Of a stretch of DNA of 64,000 nt, positions 55,471 to 64,000 are shown one piece after another. Position 1 is the stretch's first letter. Each line of letters begins with the position of its first letter. Position numbers and translations under genes: made by a program. Under the pieces are notes generated by a model, which saw only the letters and a list, made by a program, of their open reading frames with translations, did not search any database and was not told the origin of the DNA. Source of the DNA: an uncultured Opitutaceae bacterium (GTDB lineage: Bacteria; Verrucomicrobiota; Verrucomicrobiia; Opitutales; Opitutaceae); the NCBI GenBank assembly GCA_903862935.1, contig CAIOZY010000043.1, forward strand, positions 1-64,000, read 5' to 3'.

Positions 55471-56418
55471 ATGTCCCAGCCCACCATCGAAAACATCGTT
55501 ATCGTCGGCACCGGCTGCGCCGGGCTCACCGCGGCCGTTTACACGGGCCGGGCAAACCTCAACCCCCTCGTCCTCGATGGCGTGCAGCCCGGGGGGCAGC
55601 TCACGACGACGAGCGAGGTGGAGAATTTCCCCGGATTCCCCGAGGGAATCGACGGGTACCAGCTGATGGACAACCTGCGCAAGCAGGCCGAGAAGTTCGG
55701 GACCCGCTTCGAGCAGGCCGTCGTGACCGAGGTCGACTTCACATCGAGCCCCCGCAGGCTCGTGTGCGCGGAGCGGACGATCCTCGCGAAGACCGTGATC
55801 ATCGCCACCGGCGCCTCCCCGCGCATGACCGGGATCGCTGGTGAGAAGGAGCTCTACGGCGGCCGCGGGGTGACGACCTGCGCAACCTGCGACGGGGCCT
55901 TCTACCGCCAGATGGAGGTCGCCGTCATTGGCGGCGGCGACAGCGCCGCCGAGGAGGCCCTTTTCCTGACCCGCTTTGCAAGCAAGGTCTACTTGGTCCA
56001 CAGGCGGGACGCCCTGCGGGCCTCGAAGATCATGGCCGAACGCGCCACCTCCCACCCGAAGATCAAGCCGGTCTGGAACAGCGTTCCGGTGGAGGTCACG
56101 GGGGTCAAGGAGGGCGCCGTAAGCGGGCTGAAGGTGCGCGACATTAAGACCGGCGCCGAGACTATCCTTCCCGTCAAGGGGGTGTTCGTCGCGATCGGGC
56201 ACCAGCCCAACACCGGCCCCTTCGCAAAAGCCCTGGACGTGGATGAGAACGGGTATTTCCGCCCGGCAGCGGGCTCTCAGGTAAAGACCCGGATTCCTGG
56301 AGTCTTCGTGGCAGGCGACTGTGCGGACCATGTCTACCGCCAGGCTGTGACGGCGGCCGGCATGGGATGCCAGGCAGCGATCGAGGCCGAGCGCTGGCTC
56401 GCCGAGCACGGCGGTTAG
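55471..56418 (+). CDS. trxB: Thioredoxin reductase
   Basis: A 315-residue low-molecular-weight NADPH-thioredoxin reductase. FAD-binding [18 protein letters not shown] at the N-terminus, redox pair Cys137 and Cys140 in [17 protein letters not shown]-binding [17 protein letters not shown], and C-terminal [27 protein letters not shown]. Length is normal. A VanY-type gene starts seven bases downstream. Confidence 0.95.
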   Translation: MSQPTIENIVIVGTGCAGLTAAVYTGRANLNPLVLDGVQPGGQLTTTSEVENFPGFPEGIDGYQLMDNLRKQAEKFGTRFEQAVVTEVDFTSSPRRLVCAERTILAKTVIIATGASPRMTGIAGEKELYGGRGVTTCATCDGAFYRQMEVAVIGGGDSAAEEALFLTRFASKVYLVHRRDALRASKIMAERATSHPKIKPVWNSVPVEVTGVKEGAVSGLKVRDIKTGAETILPVKGVFVAIGHQPNTGPFAKALDVDENGYFRPAAGSQVKTRIPGVFVAGDCADHVYRQAVTAAGMGCQAAIEAERWLAEHGG

Positions 56419-56425
56419 CACGGGT

Positions 56426-56956
56426 ATGCAAGACGGCCGCTACGCGCAGCGCATCGCCGAACTCGCGGCGCAACTCGGTGTGCCGGCCGACTACGCCCAG
56501 AGCCGGAGTCTTCCCTTGCAGCCGGAGGCGGCGGAACTGGTGCCGGTCGGGGTTTCCCCCGAGGGCCGCAAGATTGAGCTCTCCCCGAAGGGCGCCCGGG
56601 CCTGGGAGCAGATGCGCGCAGCAGCAGCCCGGGACGGCATTGAACTGCAGCCCCTCTCGGGATTCCGGAGTGTGGGGCGCCAGGCGGAAATTATCCGGGG
56701 CAAGCTCGCGGGCGGCCGCACGATTGCGGAGATTCTTACGGTCCTGGCCGCGCCCGGCTACAGCGAGCACCACACCGGGCTGGCACTTGACATCGGTTCA
56801 CCAGGGGCACCCCCGCTTGAGGAGGGTTTTGGGGATTCGCCGGCCTTCCGGTGGCTGGAACTCAGGGCAGGAAGCTTTGGATTTCGGTTATCGTTTCCCC
56901 GGGAAAATCCCCACCAGATAGCCTACGAGCCCTGGCATTGGTATAATTTTATCTAA
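56426..56956 (+). CDS. D-alanyl-D-alanine carboxypeptidase-like protein (VanY family)
   Basis: A 176-residue zinc peptidase of the VanY/DdpX-like group, which trims D-Ala from peptidoglycan peptides. The domain motifs are SGFRSVGRQAEI, then SEHHTGLALDIG containing the SxHxxGxAxD signature (His115, Asp122), and EPWHWYN with Glu168 and His171. There is no obvious signal peptide or membrane anchor, unusual for a cell-wall enzyme, so it may act in the cytoplasm on recycled peptides or have another export route. It ends just before an AT-rich intergenic stretch. Confidence 0.88.
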   Translation: MQDGRYAQRIAELAAQLGVPADYAQSRSLPLQPEAAELVPVGVSPEGRKIELSPKGARAWEQMRAAAARDGIELQPLSGFRSVGRQAEIIRGKLAGGRTIAEILTVLAAPGYSEHHTGLALDIGSPGAPPLEEGFGDSPAFRWLELRAGSFGFRLSFPRENPHQIAYEPWHWYNFI

Positions 56957-56961
56957 GTAAC

Positions 56962-57009
56962 TTGCTGTAAGGAAGAGTCTTAATTAATTATCTTGGAATG
57001 ATTCTAATC
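56962..57009 (+). promoter_or_regulatory. Candidate promoter and operator region of the fur-suf operon
   Basis: This 48-base part of an unusually AT-rich spacer holds TTGCTG (56962), 17 bases, then TAATTA (56985), a plausible promoter. Directly after it, GGAATGATTCTAATCC (56996-57011 approx.) is an imperfect inverted repeat of the general Fur/PerR-box type. It would let the first gene regulate its own operon. Consensus match is only partial. Confidence 0.35.
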
Positions 57010-57055
57010 CTCACTTGCAACTAAGACCCATTCCAATTTATTGCGTGAACCTTTA

Positions 57056-57490
57056 ATGCGAAACGTCCTCGAAACCCCCGAAGGCCTAGCGGAACGGCTG
57101 GCCCACAGCGGACTCCGACCAACGGAGCAGCGCAAGGTGGTGTACGGGGTCTTGCTGAAAAACCGCAATCACCCGACAGCTGACGAGGTCTTCGCCCACA
57201 TCCGCTCCGAGATGCCCAGTGCGGCCGTCTCCATGGCCACCGTGTACAACTGCCTAGAGACCCTGGTCCAGTGCAATCTGGTCCGCCAGGTCAACTTCGA
57301 GCGGGGACCGACTCGCTACTGCCCGAACCTGCGCCCCCACGCCCATTTCCACGACGAGGCCACGGACACGATCCACGATATCGAGCTGCCAGCCGGCCTG
57401 CTCGAGCAGCTCCACTCAATCCTGCCCCCCGGCCACCAGGCCAACTCCGTGGAGATCATCTTCCGGGGAAAGTCCGGCCCCTCCTCCTAA
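57056..57490 (+). CDS. Fur-family metalloregulator (Fur/PerR-like)
   Basis: A 144-residue regulator. Winged HTH: LRPTEQRKVVYGVLLKNRNHPTADEVFAHI and SMATVYNCLETLVQCNLV. The dimerisation domain has NLRPHAHFHDEATDTIHDIELP with the metal-binding histidines. The CxxC pairs that bind structural zinc in many PerR/Fur proteins are missing; only single cysteines are seen. It heads the suf operon, nine bases before sufC, which makes it a candidate SUF regulator sensing iron or peroxide. ATG 57056 is chosen; a TTG at 57041 is in frame. Confidence 0.88.
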   Translation: MRNVLETPEGLAERLAHSGLRPTEQRKVVYGVLLKNRNHPTADEVFAHIRSEMPSAAVSMATVYNCLETLVQCNLVRQVNFERGPTRYCPNLRPHAHFHDEATDTIHDIELPAGLLEQLHSILPPGHQANSVEIIFRGKSGPSS

Positions 57491-57499
57491 TTTTATCCC

Positions 57500-58255
57500 A
57501 TGTCATCGCTCGAAATCACCAACCTGCACGTCTCCATCGGCGAAAAGGAAATCGTCAAGGGCCTCTCCCTGACCGTGAACAGTGGCGAGGTCCACGCGCT
57601 GATGGGGCCGAACGGCACCGGCAAGTCGACCCTCTCCAAGGCGATCATCGGGCACCCCGACTACACGATCACCGGCGGCGACGTCCGGCTGGACGGCAAG
57701 TCGGTTCTGCAGATGGAGCCCGACGAGCGGGCCCGAGCGGGGCTCTTCCTCGCCTTCCAATACCCGAGCGAGATCCCGGGGGTAACGATTGCCAACTTCA
57801 TCCGGGCGGCCCTCCAGGCCCGCCACGCCGAAGGTGAGGAGCTGGACGCCTCGGCCTACTACAAGCGGCTCTACCAGAAGATGGACATGCTCAAGATCGA
57901 CCGGAAGTTCACCTCCCGGGCGGTCAACGCCGGGTTCTCCGGCGGGGAGAAGAAGCGCTGCGAGATCCTCCAGATGGCCATGATCGAGCCGAAGTTCGCC
58001 CTGATGGACGAGACCGACTCCGGCCTGGACATCGACGCCCTGAAGATCGTCTCGGAAGGGGTCAACCAGCTCCGCGGGCCCGGCCTCGGAGTGCTGATGA
58101 TCACGCACTACCAGCGGCTGCTCAACTACATCGTCCCGGACCACGTGCACGTAATGTGGGACGGGCGCATCGTCCGCAGCGGCGACAAGTCCCTGGCCGT
58201 CGAGCTTGAGGCCAAGGGCTACACCTGGGTCAAGAAAGAGCTCGCCCACGCCTGA
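57500..58255 (+). CDS. sufC: Fe-S cluster assembly ATPase SufC
   Basis: A 251-residue ABC-type ATPase of the SufBCD scaffold. Walker [11 protein letters not shown]-loop [10 protein letters not shown], signature [11 protein letters not shown], Walker [13 protein letters not shown] with the SufC-specific [13 protein letters not shown], and H-loop MITHYQRLL. It energises cluster assembly on SufB-SufD. It is 14 bases before sufB. Confidence 0.96.
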   Translation: MSSLEITNLHVSIGEKEIVKGLSLTVNSGEVHALMGPNGTGKSTLSKAIIGHPDYTITGGDVRLDGKSVLQMEPDERARAGLFLAFQYPSEIPGVTIANFIRAALQARHAEGEELDASAYYKRLYQKMDMLKIDRKFTSRAVNAGFSGGEKKRCEILQMAMIEPKFALMDETDSGLDIDALKIVSEGVNQLRGPGLGVLMITHYQRLLNYIVPDHVHVMWDGRIVRSGDKSLAVELEAKGYTWVKKELAHA

Positions 58256-58269
58256 ACGGCACCCCCGCC

Positions 58270-59706
58270 ATGTCCCAAATCGACACCACTGCCTCAGCCG
58301 CCGCGGAGAACCCCTTCGCCGGCATAGACCAGTCCTCAGGCAACTTCAGCTACGACGTCAAGTACGACTTCGACGCCGGAAGCGGTCTGAACGAACGGAC
58401 GGTCGACTACATCAGCACGGTAAAGAAGGATGCCCCCTGGATCCGCGAGTTCCGCCAAAACGCCCTCAAGGCGTTCCTGGCGAAGCCGATGCCCACCCAC
58501 TGGGCGACCAAGGACCTGGAGAACATCAATTTCGACAAGATCCGCTACTACCTGTCCAGCGGCCAGAAGCCCAAGCGGACCTGGGACGAGGTGCCCGACG
58601 ACATCAAGCATACCTTCGAGCGCCTTGGGATCCCCGAACAGGAGCGCAAGTTCCTGGCCGGCGTCGAGGCCCAGTTCGACAGCGAGGCGGCCTACTCCAA
58701 CATCAAGGATGTGGTCTCCAAGCAGGGGGTCATCTTCATGAACTCCGGCGAGGCCCTCAAGGAACACCCGGACCTGTTCCGGAAGTGGTTCGGCAAGGTG
58801 ATCCCCACGGGCGACAACAAGTTCTCGGCCCTCAACAGCGCCGTATTCTCCGGCGGCTCCTTCATCTACGTGCCGCCTGGGGTCAAGGTGTCCCACCCGC
58901 TCCAAGCCTACTTCCGCATCAACGCCGAGAACTTCGGCCAGTTCGAGCGGACCCTGATCATCGCCGACGAGGGCGCTGAGGTGACGTACATGGAGGGCTG
59001 CACCGCGCCGAAGTTCTCCACCTCGACCCTGCATAGCGCAGTCGTCGAGCTGGTCGCTCTGAAGGGAGCGAAAATCCAGTACATCACCGTCCAAAACTGG
59101 GCCAACAACGTCTTCAATCTCGTCACCAAGCGCGGTCTCGCCCACGAGGAGGCCGAGATCAAGTGGATCGACTGCAACATCGGCAGCCGCCTGACGATGA
59201 AGTACCCCGGGGTCGTCCTGAAGGGGCGCAAGTCCCGCGGGGAGGTGATCTCGATCGCCCTGGCAAACGACGGCCAGCACCAGGACACGGGAGCAAAGAT
59301 GGTCCACGGGGCCGACGAGACCACCTCCAACATCGTCGCCAAGTCGATCTCCGTCGGCCAAGGCCGCAGCACCTACCGCGGCCTGGTCCACATCCCCCGC
59401 CACCTTAAGGGCTGCAAGAGCAACACCGAGTGCGATGCCCTGCTCATCAACACGAACAGCCGGACCGACACCTACCCGTCGATCACGGTCCGCGGCTCCG
59501 AGAACAGCGTGCAGCATGAGGCGAGCGTGTCCAAGGTGAGCGAGGAGCAGATCCTGTACATGCGGCAGCGCGGCCTCACCGAGGGCCAGGCAATGAGCCT
59601 GTCCGTGAACGGTTTTGTAAACGACCTGGCGAGCCAGTTTCCGATGGAGTATTCCGTGGAACTGAAGCGCCTGATCGACCTGGAGATGGAAGGTTCCGTC
59701 GGCTGA
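58270..59706 (+). CDS. sufB: Fe-S cluster scaffold SufB
   Basis: A 478-residue beta-helix scaffold protein, normal length. Recognisable: [65 protein letters not shown] with Cys244, and [13 protein letters not shown] with Cys388, both candidates for cluster or sulfur handling; C-terminal [30 protein letters not shown]. Five bases before sufD. Confidence 0.97.
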   Translation: MSQIDTTASAAAENPFAGIDQSSGNFSYDVKYDFDAGSGLNERTVDYISTVKKDAPWIREFRQNALKAFLAKPMPTHWATKDLENINFDKIRYYLSSGQKPKRTWDEVPDDIKHTFERLGIPEQERKFLAGVEAQFDSEAAYSNIKDVVSKQGVIFMNSGEALKEHPDLFRKWFGKVIPTGDNKFSALNSAVFSGGSFIYVPPGVKVSHPLQAYFRINAENFGQFERTLIIADEGAEVTYMEGCTAPKFSTSTLHSAVVELVALKGAKIQYITVQNWANNVFNLVTKRGLAHEEAEIKWIDCNIGSRLTMKYPGVVLKGRKSRGEVISIALANDGQHQDTGAKMVHGADETTSNIVAKSISVGQGRSTYRGLVHIPRHLKGCKSNTECDALLINTNSRTDTYPSITVRGSENSVQHEASVSKVSEEQILYMRQRGLTEGQAMSLSVNGFVNDLASQFPMEYSVELKRLIDLEMEGSVG

Positions 59707-59711
59707 CACGC

Positions 59712-61025
59712 ATGGCCTCCCCCACCCTAACCTCACCCGCCCTGGGAAGCTTCACGGCGGAGACCTTCGAAAGGGCTCTCGGCGCGCAGGCCGGGGCCCC
59801 GGCCTGGTGGCTTGAGCGCAAGCGGGCCGCCTATGAGCGGTTCGCAGCCCTGCCCATGCCGCAGCGGACCGACGAGTCCTGGCGCTTCAGCAGTATCGCC
59901 GGCGTCAACCTCGATTCGCTCGAGCCCCTGGCCCCGGCGGCGCCTACGGCGCGGCCCCATGTGCCCGACTTCGCGCCGCTCACCTCCCTGTCCTTCGTCA
60001 ACAACCGCCTCCACGGCCGCACGGCGCTACCGCCCGAGCTGGCGGCGAAGGGGGTTGTCGTGACCACCTTCTCCGAGGCCCTGACCCGCCACGGCGACCT
60101 GCTGAAGGCGCATTTCATGGCCCAGCCCCAGCGCCTGGGCTCGGAGAAGTTTGCGGCCCTCCACGCGGCCTTTGTCGGCGACGGCGCCTTCATCTACATT
60201 CCCCGCGGCGTGGAACTCGACGGCCCGATCCTGGTCGTCCACGCAGCCTCCGGGGCCGGAGCAAGCGTCTTCCCCCACACCCTCGTCGTGGCCGAGGAAA
60301 ACTCCAAGGTCACCGTCATCGACTTCTTCACCTCGCCCGCGAACGAGCCGCTCTTCGCCTGCGGGGCAAACGACCTCTACGCCGGACACGGCTCGAAGCT
60401 GACCTACGCGGCCGTTCAGAACTGGTCCCGCAAGGCGCTGTCCTTCCAACTCAACTCCACGGTCGTCCGCCGCGACGCCCGGGTGCAGTCGCTGAACATC
60501 CACCTCGGCGGCCGCCAGGCCCGGCACGAGTCCCTGAGCCAGCTGCAGGCCCCGGGAGCCTTCTCGGAGATGCTGGCCCTCACGGTCGCCTCGGACTCCC
60601 AAGAGTTCGACCAGAGGACTCTCCAGGTGCACCAGGCTCCGAACACGAAGTCCGACCTGCTCTACAAGAATGCGCTCCTTGAGACGGCGAAGACCATCTT
60701 TTCGGGCCTTATCATCGTCGACCCGGACGCCCAGAAAACGGACGCCTACCAGAGCAACCGCAACCTGGTCTTAAGCGACGGCGCCGAGGCAAACTCCCTG
60801 CCCGGTCTCGAAATCCAGGCGAACGACGTGCGGTGCACCCACGGGGCCACGACCAGCCGGGTGGACCCCGAGCAGATGTTCTACCTGCAGGCCCGTGGGA
60901 TCACCCCAGTCTACGCCCGCGAGTTGCTCGTTTTCGGGTTTTTCGAGGAGGTCCTGAACCGCCTCGAAAGCGAGGAACTGCACGCGGCCCTGCGAACCCT
61001 TCTCAAGTCAAAGCTCAAGCTATGA
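59712..61025 (+). CDS. sufD: Fe-S cluster assembly protein SufD
   Basis: A 437-residue partner of SufB. Conserved: AFVGDGAFIYIPRGVELDGPI, LVVAEENSKVTVIDFF, DARVQSLNIHLGGRQARHE, KTIFSGLIIVDPDAQKTDAYQSNRNL and CTHGATTSRVDPEQMFYLQARGI with the SufD histidine that faces the SufB interface. The stop overlaps the next start (ATGA). Confidence 0.95.
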   Translation: MASPTLTSPALGSFTAETFERALGAQAGAPAWWLERKRAAYERFAALPMPQRTDESWRFSSIAGVNLDSLEPLAPAAPTARPHVPDFAPLTSLSFVNNRLHGRTALPPELAAKGVVVTTFSEALTRHGDLLKAHFMAQPQRLGSEKFAALHAAFVGDGAFIYIPRGVELDGPILVVHAASGAGASVFPHTLVVAEENSKVTVIDFFTSPANEPLFACGANDLYAGHGSKLTYAAVQNWSRKALSFQLNSTVVRRDARVQSLNIHLGGRQARHESLSQLQAPGAFSEMLALTVASDSQEFDQRTLQVHQAPNTKSDLLYKNALLETAKTIFSGLIIVDPDAQKTDAYQSNRNLVLSDGAEANSLPGLEIQANDVRCTHGATTSRVDPEQMFYLQARGITPVYARELLVFGFFEEVLNRLESEELHAALRTLLKSKLKL

Positions 61026-61570
61026 ATCGAGAGCGCACCCTGGCCCGCGACGTAACCGCAACCCAGATCCCCTCCGGGGACAAGCAGCTGCTGGCGTCCG
61101 GCACCCTCATCACCCTGCACCAGACCCTGGGAGGAAGCTTTACGGTGCAGACCGACTTCGGCCTGTTCCGGATCGACAGCCGGGACGGGGACGCCCTCGG
61201 CGAAAAGTCCGAGGTCCCGGTCTCCGCCCAGGCGGCAGCCCTCGCGGACGGCTCGCCCGACCCCGAGGCGATCTGGAGCCAGCTTCGCACGGTTTTTGAC
61301 CCGGAGATTCCCGTCAACATCGTGGACCTAGGTCTTGTCTACTCGATGGACATTGCTCCCCTGCCCGAGCCTAAGGCCTTCAAGGTCGATGTGGCGATGA
61401 CCCTCACGGCGCCCGGCTGCGGCATGGGTCCGGCGATCGCCGAGGACGCTCGGGGAAAGGTCCTGCTGGTTCCCGGAGTGGCCACAGCTGAGGTCCGCAT
61501 CACCTGGGATCCGCCCTGGAACCAATCGATGATCAGCGAAGAGGGCAAGATGAAGCTCGGGTTGATTTAG
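61022..61570 (+). CDS. sufT: SufT-like Fe-S maturation protein (MIP18/DUF59 domain)
   Basis: A 182-residue protein. The N-terminal 75 residues hold a beta-rich segment found in bacterial SufT proteins (SGTLITLHQTLGGSFTVQT). The C-terminal DUF59 domain has the DPEIPVNIVDLGLVYSM motif, MTLTAPGCGMGP with a cysteine typical of the group, and VRITWDPPWNQSMISEEGKMKLG. SufT helps deliver clusters to target proteins. It overlaps sufD by four bases. SufS and SufE are absent from this window. Confidence 0.9.
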   Translation: MNRERTLARDVTATQIPSGDKQLLASGTLITLHQTLGGSFTVQTDFGLFRIDSRDGDALGEKSEVPVSAQAAALADGSPDPEAIWSQLRTVFDPEIPVNIVDLGLVYSMDIAPLPEPKAFKVDVAMTLTAPGCGMGPAIAEDARGKVLLVPGVATAEVRITWDPPWNQSMISEEGKMKLGLI

Positions 61571-61601
61571 CGCCCCGGCAGTGGATAATGGCGCCGCACC
61601 C

Positions 61602-62390
61602 ATGGAAGGCGCCCCCATTTACGAAGAGCTGACCACCCTGGAGCGGGAAGAGACTGCTTTTGTCCTGGTGGTCATGGTGGACGCGCGGGGAAGCACGCCC
61701 CAGGACGCCGGCGCGAAGATGCTCGTCACGGCCGCGGGCCGCTATTGCGGCACGGTCGGCGGAGGCCGGATCGAGGCAAAGGCCCTCGGGGTTGCAGCCG
61801 AGATGCTTTCGAGCGGCGCGACCAAGCCCCGCTTCGCCAGCTGGACCCTGAAAGGCGACGTGGGCATGACCTGCGGGGGGGCGGTCAGGCTCTACTTCGA
61901 GCCCCACCCCGCCGGCGGCCCGTGGACAATCGCTGTGTTCGGGGCGGGCCATGTCGCTCAAGCCCTGCTGCCTGTCATCCTCCCTCTGCCCTGCGCGGTC
62001 GTCTGTTGCGACCCAAGGGCCGAGTGGCTTGAGAGGCTTCCGCGGGCCCGGAACCTGCGGACCGTTCGACGCGACGACCCGGCGAGCCTTGTTCCTGAAC
62101 TTCCCGACGGCGCATTCGTCCTGTGCCTCACCCAGGGGCACCAGACAGACCGCCCCATCCTCAAGCGAGCCCTGTCCGAGCGCAGCTTCCCGTTCGTCGG
62201 GGTGATTGGCAGCGACTCAAAGGCGGTCGTCCTGCGGCGGGACCTCGTGGCCGACGGCGTGCCGGCGAAGCAGGCGGCTAAGTTTCACTGCCCCGTCGGG
62301 CTCGACTTTGGGACCAACCACCCTCACGAGATCGCGCTCAGCATCGCCGCACAACTTCTCCGGGAGCGGGATGCCTTGAGTCGGGACTAG
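61602..62390 (+). CDS. xdhC: XdhC/CoxI-family molybdenum-hydroxylase maturation protein
   Basis: A 262-residue protein of the XdhC group, which binds molybdenum cofactor and inserts it (with sulfuration) into xanthine-dehydrogenase-type enzymes. Signature parts: RGSTPQDAGAKMLVTAAG, CGTVGGGRIEAKAL, MTCGGAVRLYFEP, the Rossmann-like AVFGAGHVAQAL, and FVGVIGSDSKAVVLRRDL. ATG 61602 is likely; GTG 61581 is in frame. No hydroxylase subunit is in the window. It overlaps the convergent carbamate kinase gene by four bases. Confidence 0.88.
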   Translation: MEGAPIYEELTTLEREETAFVLVVMVDARGSTPQDAGAKMLVTAAGRYCGTVGGGRIEAKALGVAAEMLSSGATKPRFASWTLKGDVGMTCGGAVRLYFEPHPAGGPWTIAVFGAGHVAQALLPVILPLPCAVVCCDPRAEWLERLPRARNLRTVRRDDPASLVPELPDGAFVLCLTQGHQTDRPILKRALSERSFPFVGVIGSDSKAVVLRRDLVADGVPAKQAAKFHCPVGLDFGTNHPHEIALSIAAQLLRERDALSRD

Positions 62391-63322
62391 GCCGTGATCC
62401 GGGTTCCGGCGCCGCCCTCGAAGATCCCGGAAAGAGCCTCGGGGCAGGTAATCAGCGCCTCTTTTCCCCCGTGCTCAATGAACCGAATGCATGCCTCCAC
62501 CTTCGGGAGCATCGAGCCCGCATGGAAGTGCCCCTCGGCGATGTACCGCCGCGCCTCCGTCACCGTCATGGCGTCAATCGGGCGCTGGTCTGGTCTCCCA
62601 AAATTAAGGCAGACGCGCTCTACCGCCGTCGAGATGACAAGCAGATCGGCACCGATCTCGTGGGCGAGCACCGACGCCGCGAGATCCTTGTCTATTACGG
62701 CGGCTACCCCCCGCAGGGCTCCGCCCTCCGATACCACAGGAATTCCGCCGCCCCCTGCGGCCACAACGACGTAGCCGTCCTTCACCAAGTGCCGGATAAC
62801 CTCCGACTCGATTATCCTGCGAGGCTGCGGCGACGCGACTACCCGGCGCCAGCCCCGGCCGGCGTCCTCGACCATTGTCCAGCGTTCGACCCGCATGCGT
62901 TCCTCAGCCTGGTCGCGCGCGTAGAATTCTCCGATCGGCTTGCTCGGCCGTTCAAAAGCCGGGTCGTCCTGGTCAACGAGGGTCTGGGTGATTACCGTCG
63001 CGACAGACTGCTTTAGCCCCCTCCGGCGGAACTCGTTTCCCAGGGCCTGCTGGATCTGGTAGCCGAGCGCCCCCTGGGTGTCCGCAACGATGGAGTCGAG
63101 CGGAACTTCGTGGAGGATTCCTCGGGAATACTCGCTCCGTCGCAGGATGAAGCCTACCTGAGGTCCGTTGCCATGGGTGATCACGATCCTGTGCCGGCGC
63201 TCCAGCAAATCCGCGATTTGGTGCGCGGTCTTTGCAACAGCCGCATACTGGTCGGGGACGCTCATGTGCCGGGCATCCGTGATGAGGGAATTTCCGCCTA
63301 TGGCGATGACGGTCGTTTTCAC
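62387..63322 (-). CDS. arcC: Carbamate kinase
   Basis: A 311-residue amino-acid-kinase protein, normal length for carbamate kinase, which makes ATP from carbamoyl phosphate. Motifs: TTVIAIGGNSLI, VITHGNGPQVGFILRRSE, AGGGGIPVV, VIDKDLAASVLAHEIGADLLVISTAVE and GHFHAGSMLPKVEACIRFIEHGGKEALIT. GTG 63322 gives the family N-terminus; an upstream in-frame GTG at 63346 would add eight residues. Context with XdhC and a dihydropyrimidine dehydrogenase-like gene suggests purine or pyrimidine breakdown rather than arginine deiminase. Confidence 0.93.
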   Translation of the reverse strand: MKTTVIAIGGNSLITDARHMSVPDQYAAVAKTAHQIADLLERRHRIVITHGNGPQVGFILRRSEYSRGILHEVPLDSIVADTQGALGYQIQQALGNEFRRRGLKQSVATVITQTLVDQDDPAFERPSKPIGEFYARDQAEERMRVERWTMVEDAGRGWRRVVASPQPRRIIESEVIRHLVKDGYVVVAAGGGGIPVVSEGGALRGVAAVIDKDLAASVLAHEIGADLLVISTAVERVCLNFGRPDQRPIDAMTVTEARRYIAEGHFHAGSMLPKVEACIRFIEHGGKEALITCPEALSGIFEGGAGTRITA

Positions 63323-63492
63323 GAGCAACGGGGTGGAGGCCAGCACCTAAGGATTGGCACAGCGCGGGGCCTTTGGCGAGCCGCGCCTGCCGCGGCCGTA
63401 ATCCATGCGCATCCTTCGGCAAGAAATGCGCAGAGACCAAACCGCCTATCTCTTACCCTGTAAGAGGTTCATTCCCTTCCGGTTCCACCGCC

Positions 63493-64000
63493 ATGAAAAC
63501 GAGCGACGGCTTCCTCTCGGACGCCCAACTGCGGGCTGAATTGGAACGGTGCGAATACTGCGAGGAGAAGCCCTGTTTAAAGGCCTGTCCGGCAGGCTGT
63601 TCCCCCGCAGACTTTATCATGGCGGCCCGTGTCGGCGGGGTTGCCGACTACCGAAGGTCCGCCGCCATGATCCTGGGCGCAAACCCACTTGGGGGCGTCT
63701 GCGGGGCCGTCTGCCCCGACACGTTCTGCATGCAGGCGTGCACCCATCGCAGGTTCGACCGCCCGATCGAGATCCCCGCGGTGCAGGCAACGATCGTCCG
63801 CAAGGCCAAGGCTGACGGTTTGGCCCGCTTCCAGACCCCTCCCCTCAACGGCAGAAAGGTGGCCGTGGTCGGAGCGGGGCCAGCGGGCCTGGGCGCGGCG
63901 GCCCTGCTCGCCCAAAGGGGCTACCGGGTGACCGTCTTCGAGCAGCAGGAGCGGGCGGGGGGAATGATGAACCTGATCCCCGACCTCCGGTTGGACAAGG
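63493..64000 (+). CDS. NADPH-dependent Fe-S flavoprotein, DPD/GltD-like (partial, runs off the window)
   Basis: The first 169 residues of a protein cut by the window edge. The N-terminus is a double 4Fe-4S domain rich in cysteine (RCEYCEEKPCLKACPAGCSP; GGVCGAVCPDTFCMQACTH). It is followed by an FAD-binding GAGPAGLGAAALLAQRG near residue 125 and GGMMNLIPDLRL. This layout is that of dihydropyrimidine dehydrogenase subunit A/PreT, YgfK and glutamate synthase small subunits. With XdhC and carbamate kinase alongside, a purine or pyrimidine catabolic role is likeliest. The true C-terminal domains decide between these and are not visible. Confidence 0.85.
   Translation, partial: MKTSDGFLSDAQLRAELERCEYCEEKPCLKACPAGCSPADFIMAARVGGVADYRRSAAMILGANPLGGVCGAVCPDTFCMQACTHRRFDRPIEIPAVQATIVRKAKADGLARFQTPPLNGRKVAVVGAGPAGLGAAALLAQRGYRVTVFEQQERAGGMMNLIPDLRLDK

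Noticed and set aside
58336-59736. Long minus-strand reading frame inside sufB
   Set aside because: Antisense shadow; the plus strand is unmistakably SufB.

Overview
The window is high-GC DNA, probably from a verrucomicrobial bacterium close to Opitutaceae. This placement is an inference from gene content: TonB receptors with a carboxypeptidase-like N-terminal domain, a LacI-controlled pectin locus, TPR proteins fused to GT-C glycosyltransferases, KorAB and pyruvate phosphate dikinase. No rRNA or species marker is present. Coding density is very high and no gap between genes exceeds 300 bases.

Layout. 1-4.9 kb: poorly characterised envelope genes, including a PrcB-like lipoprotein or secreted protein, an orphan periplasmic binding protein and an overlapping large membrane protein. 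4.9-11.4 kb: a minus-strand group (metallo-hydrolase with HTH, adenosine-specific kinase, a YchF-like protein without its GTPase core), then pyrE, an HtrA protease, prs and a small helical-bundle sensor-like protein. 11.6-20.4 kb: central metabolism and housekeeping (ppdK with a clear terminator, DoxX, korAB, hflX, tRNA-Gln, two receiver-only proteins).

20.5-49.1 kb is a pectin and galacturonate utilisation region. An operon encodes a tagaturonate epimerase-like protein, UxaC, KduI and a GH105 hydrolase. It is followed by a GT2 glycosyltransferase, an MFS hexuronate-type transporter, a divergent pectinesterase/polygalacturonase pair and a LacI regulator. Next is a seven-gene minus-strand run of GT-C/TPR proteins, then a TonB receptor plus a second GH28 enzyme and a sodium:solute symporter. 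Two near-identical palindromes (GGATACGTATCC and GGACACGTGTCC) lie in the two divergent promoter regions and are the best candidates for the LacI operator. They would connect the pectinase genes, the TonB receptor and possibly the glycosyltransferase run in one regulon.

49.2-61.6 kb: a ferredoxin-ASKHA corrinoid-activator-like protein, pyrH-frr-proB, a UvrD-type helicase, trxB, a VanY-type peptidase, then a Fur-family regulator leading a sufCBD-sufT iron-sulfur assembly operon. 61.6-64 kb: XdhC, carbamate kinase and the start of a dihydropyrimidine dehydrogenase/YgfK-like flavoprotein, which suggests that a purine or pyrimidine catabolic locus continues beyond the right edge.

In metabolic terms, extracellular demethylation and hydrolysis of pectin would feed outer-membrane uptake by the TonB receptor, inner-membrane uptake by the MFS and SSS carriers, and isomerisation by UxaC, the UxaE-like epimerase and KduI. 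The later steps (UxuB, UxuA, KdgK, KduD) are not in this window.
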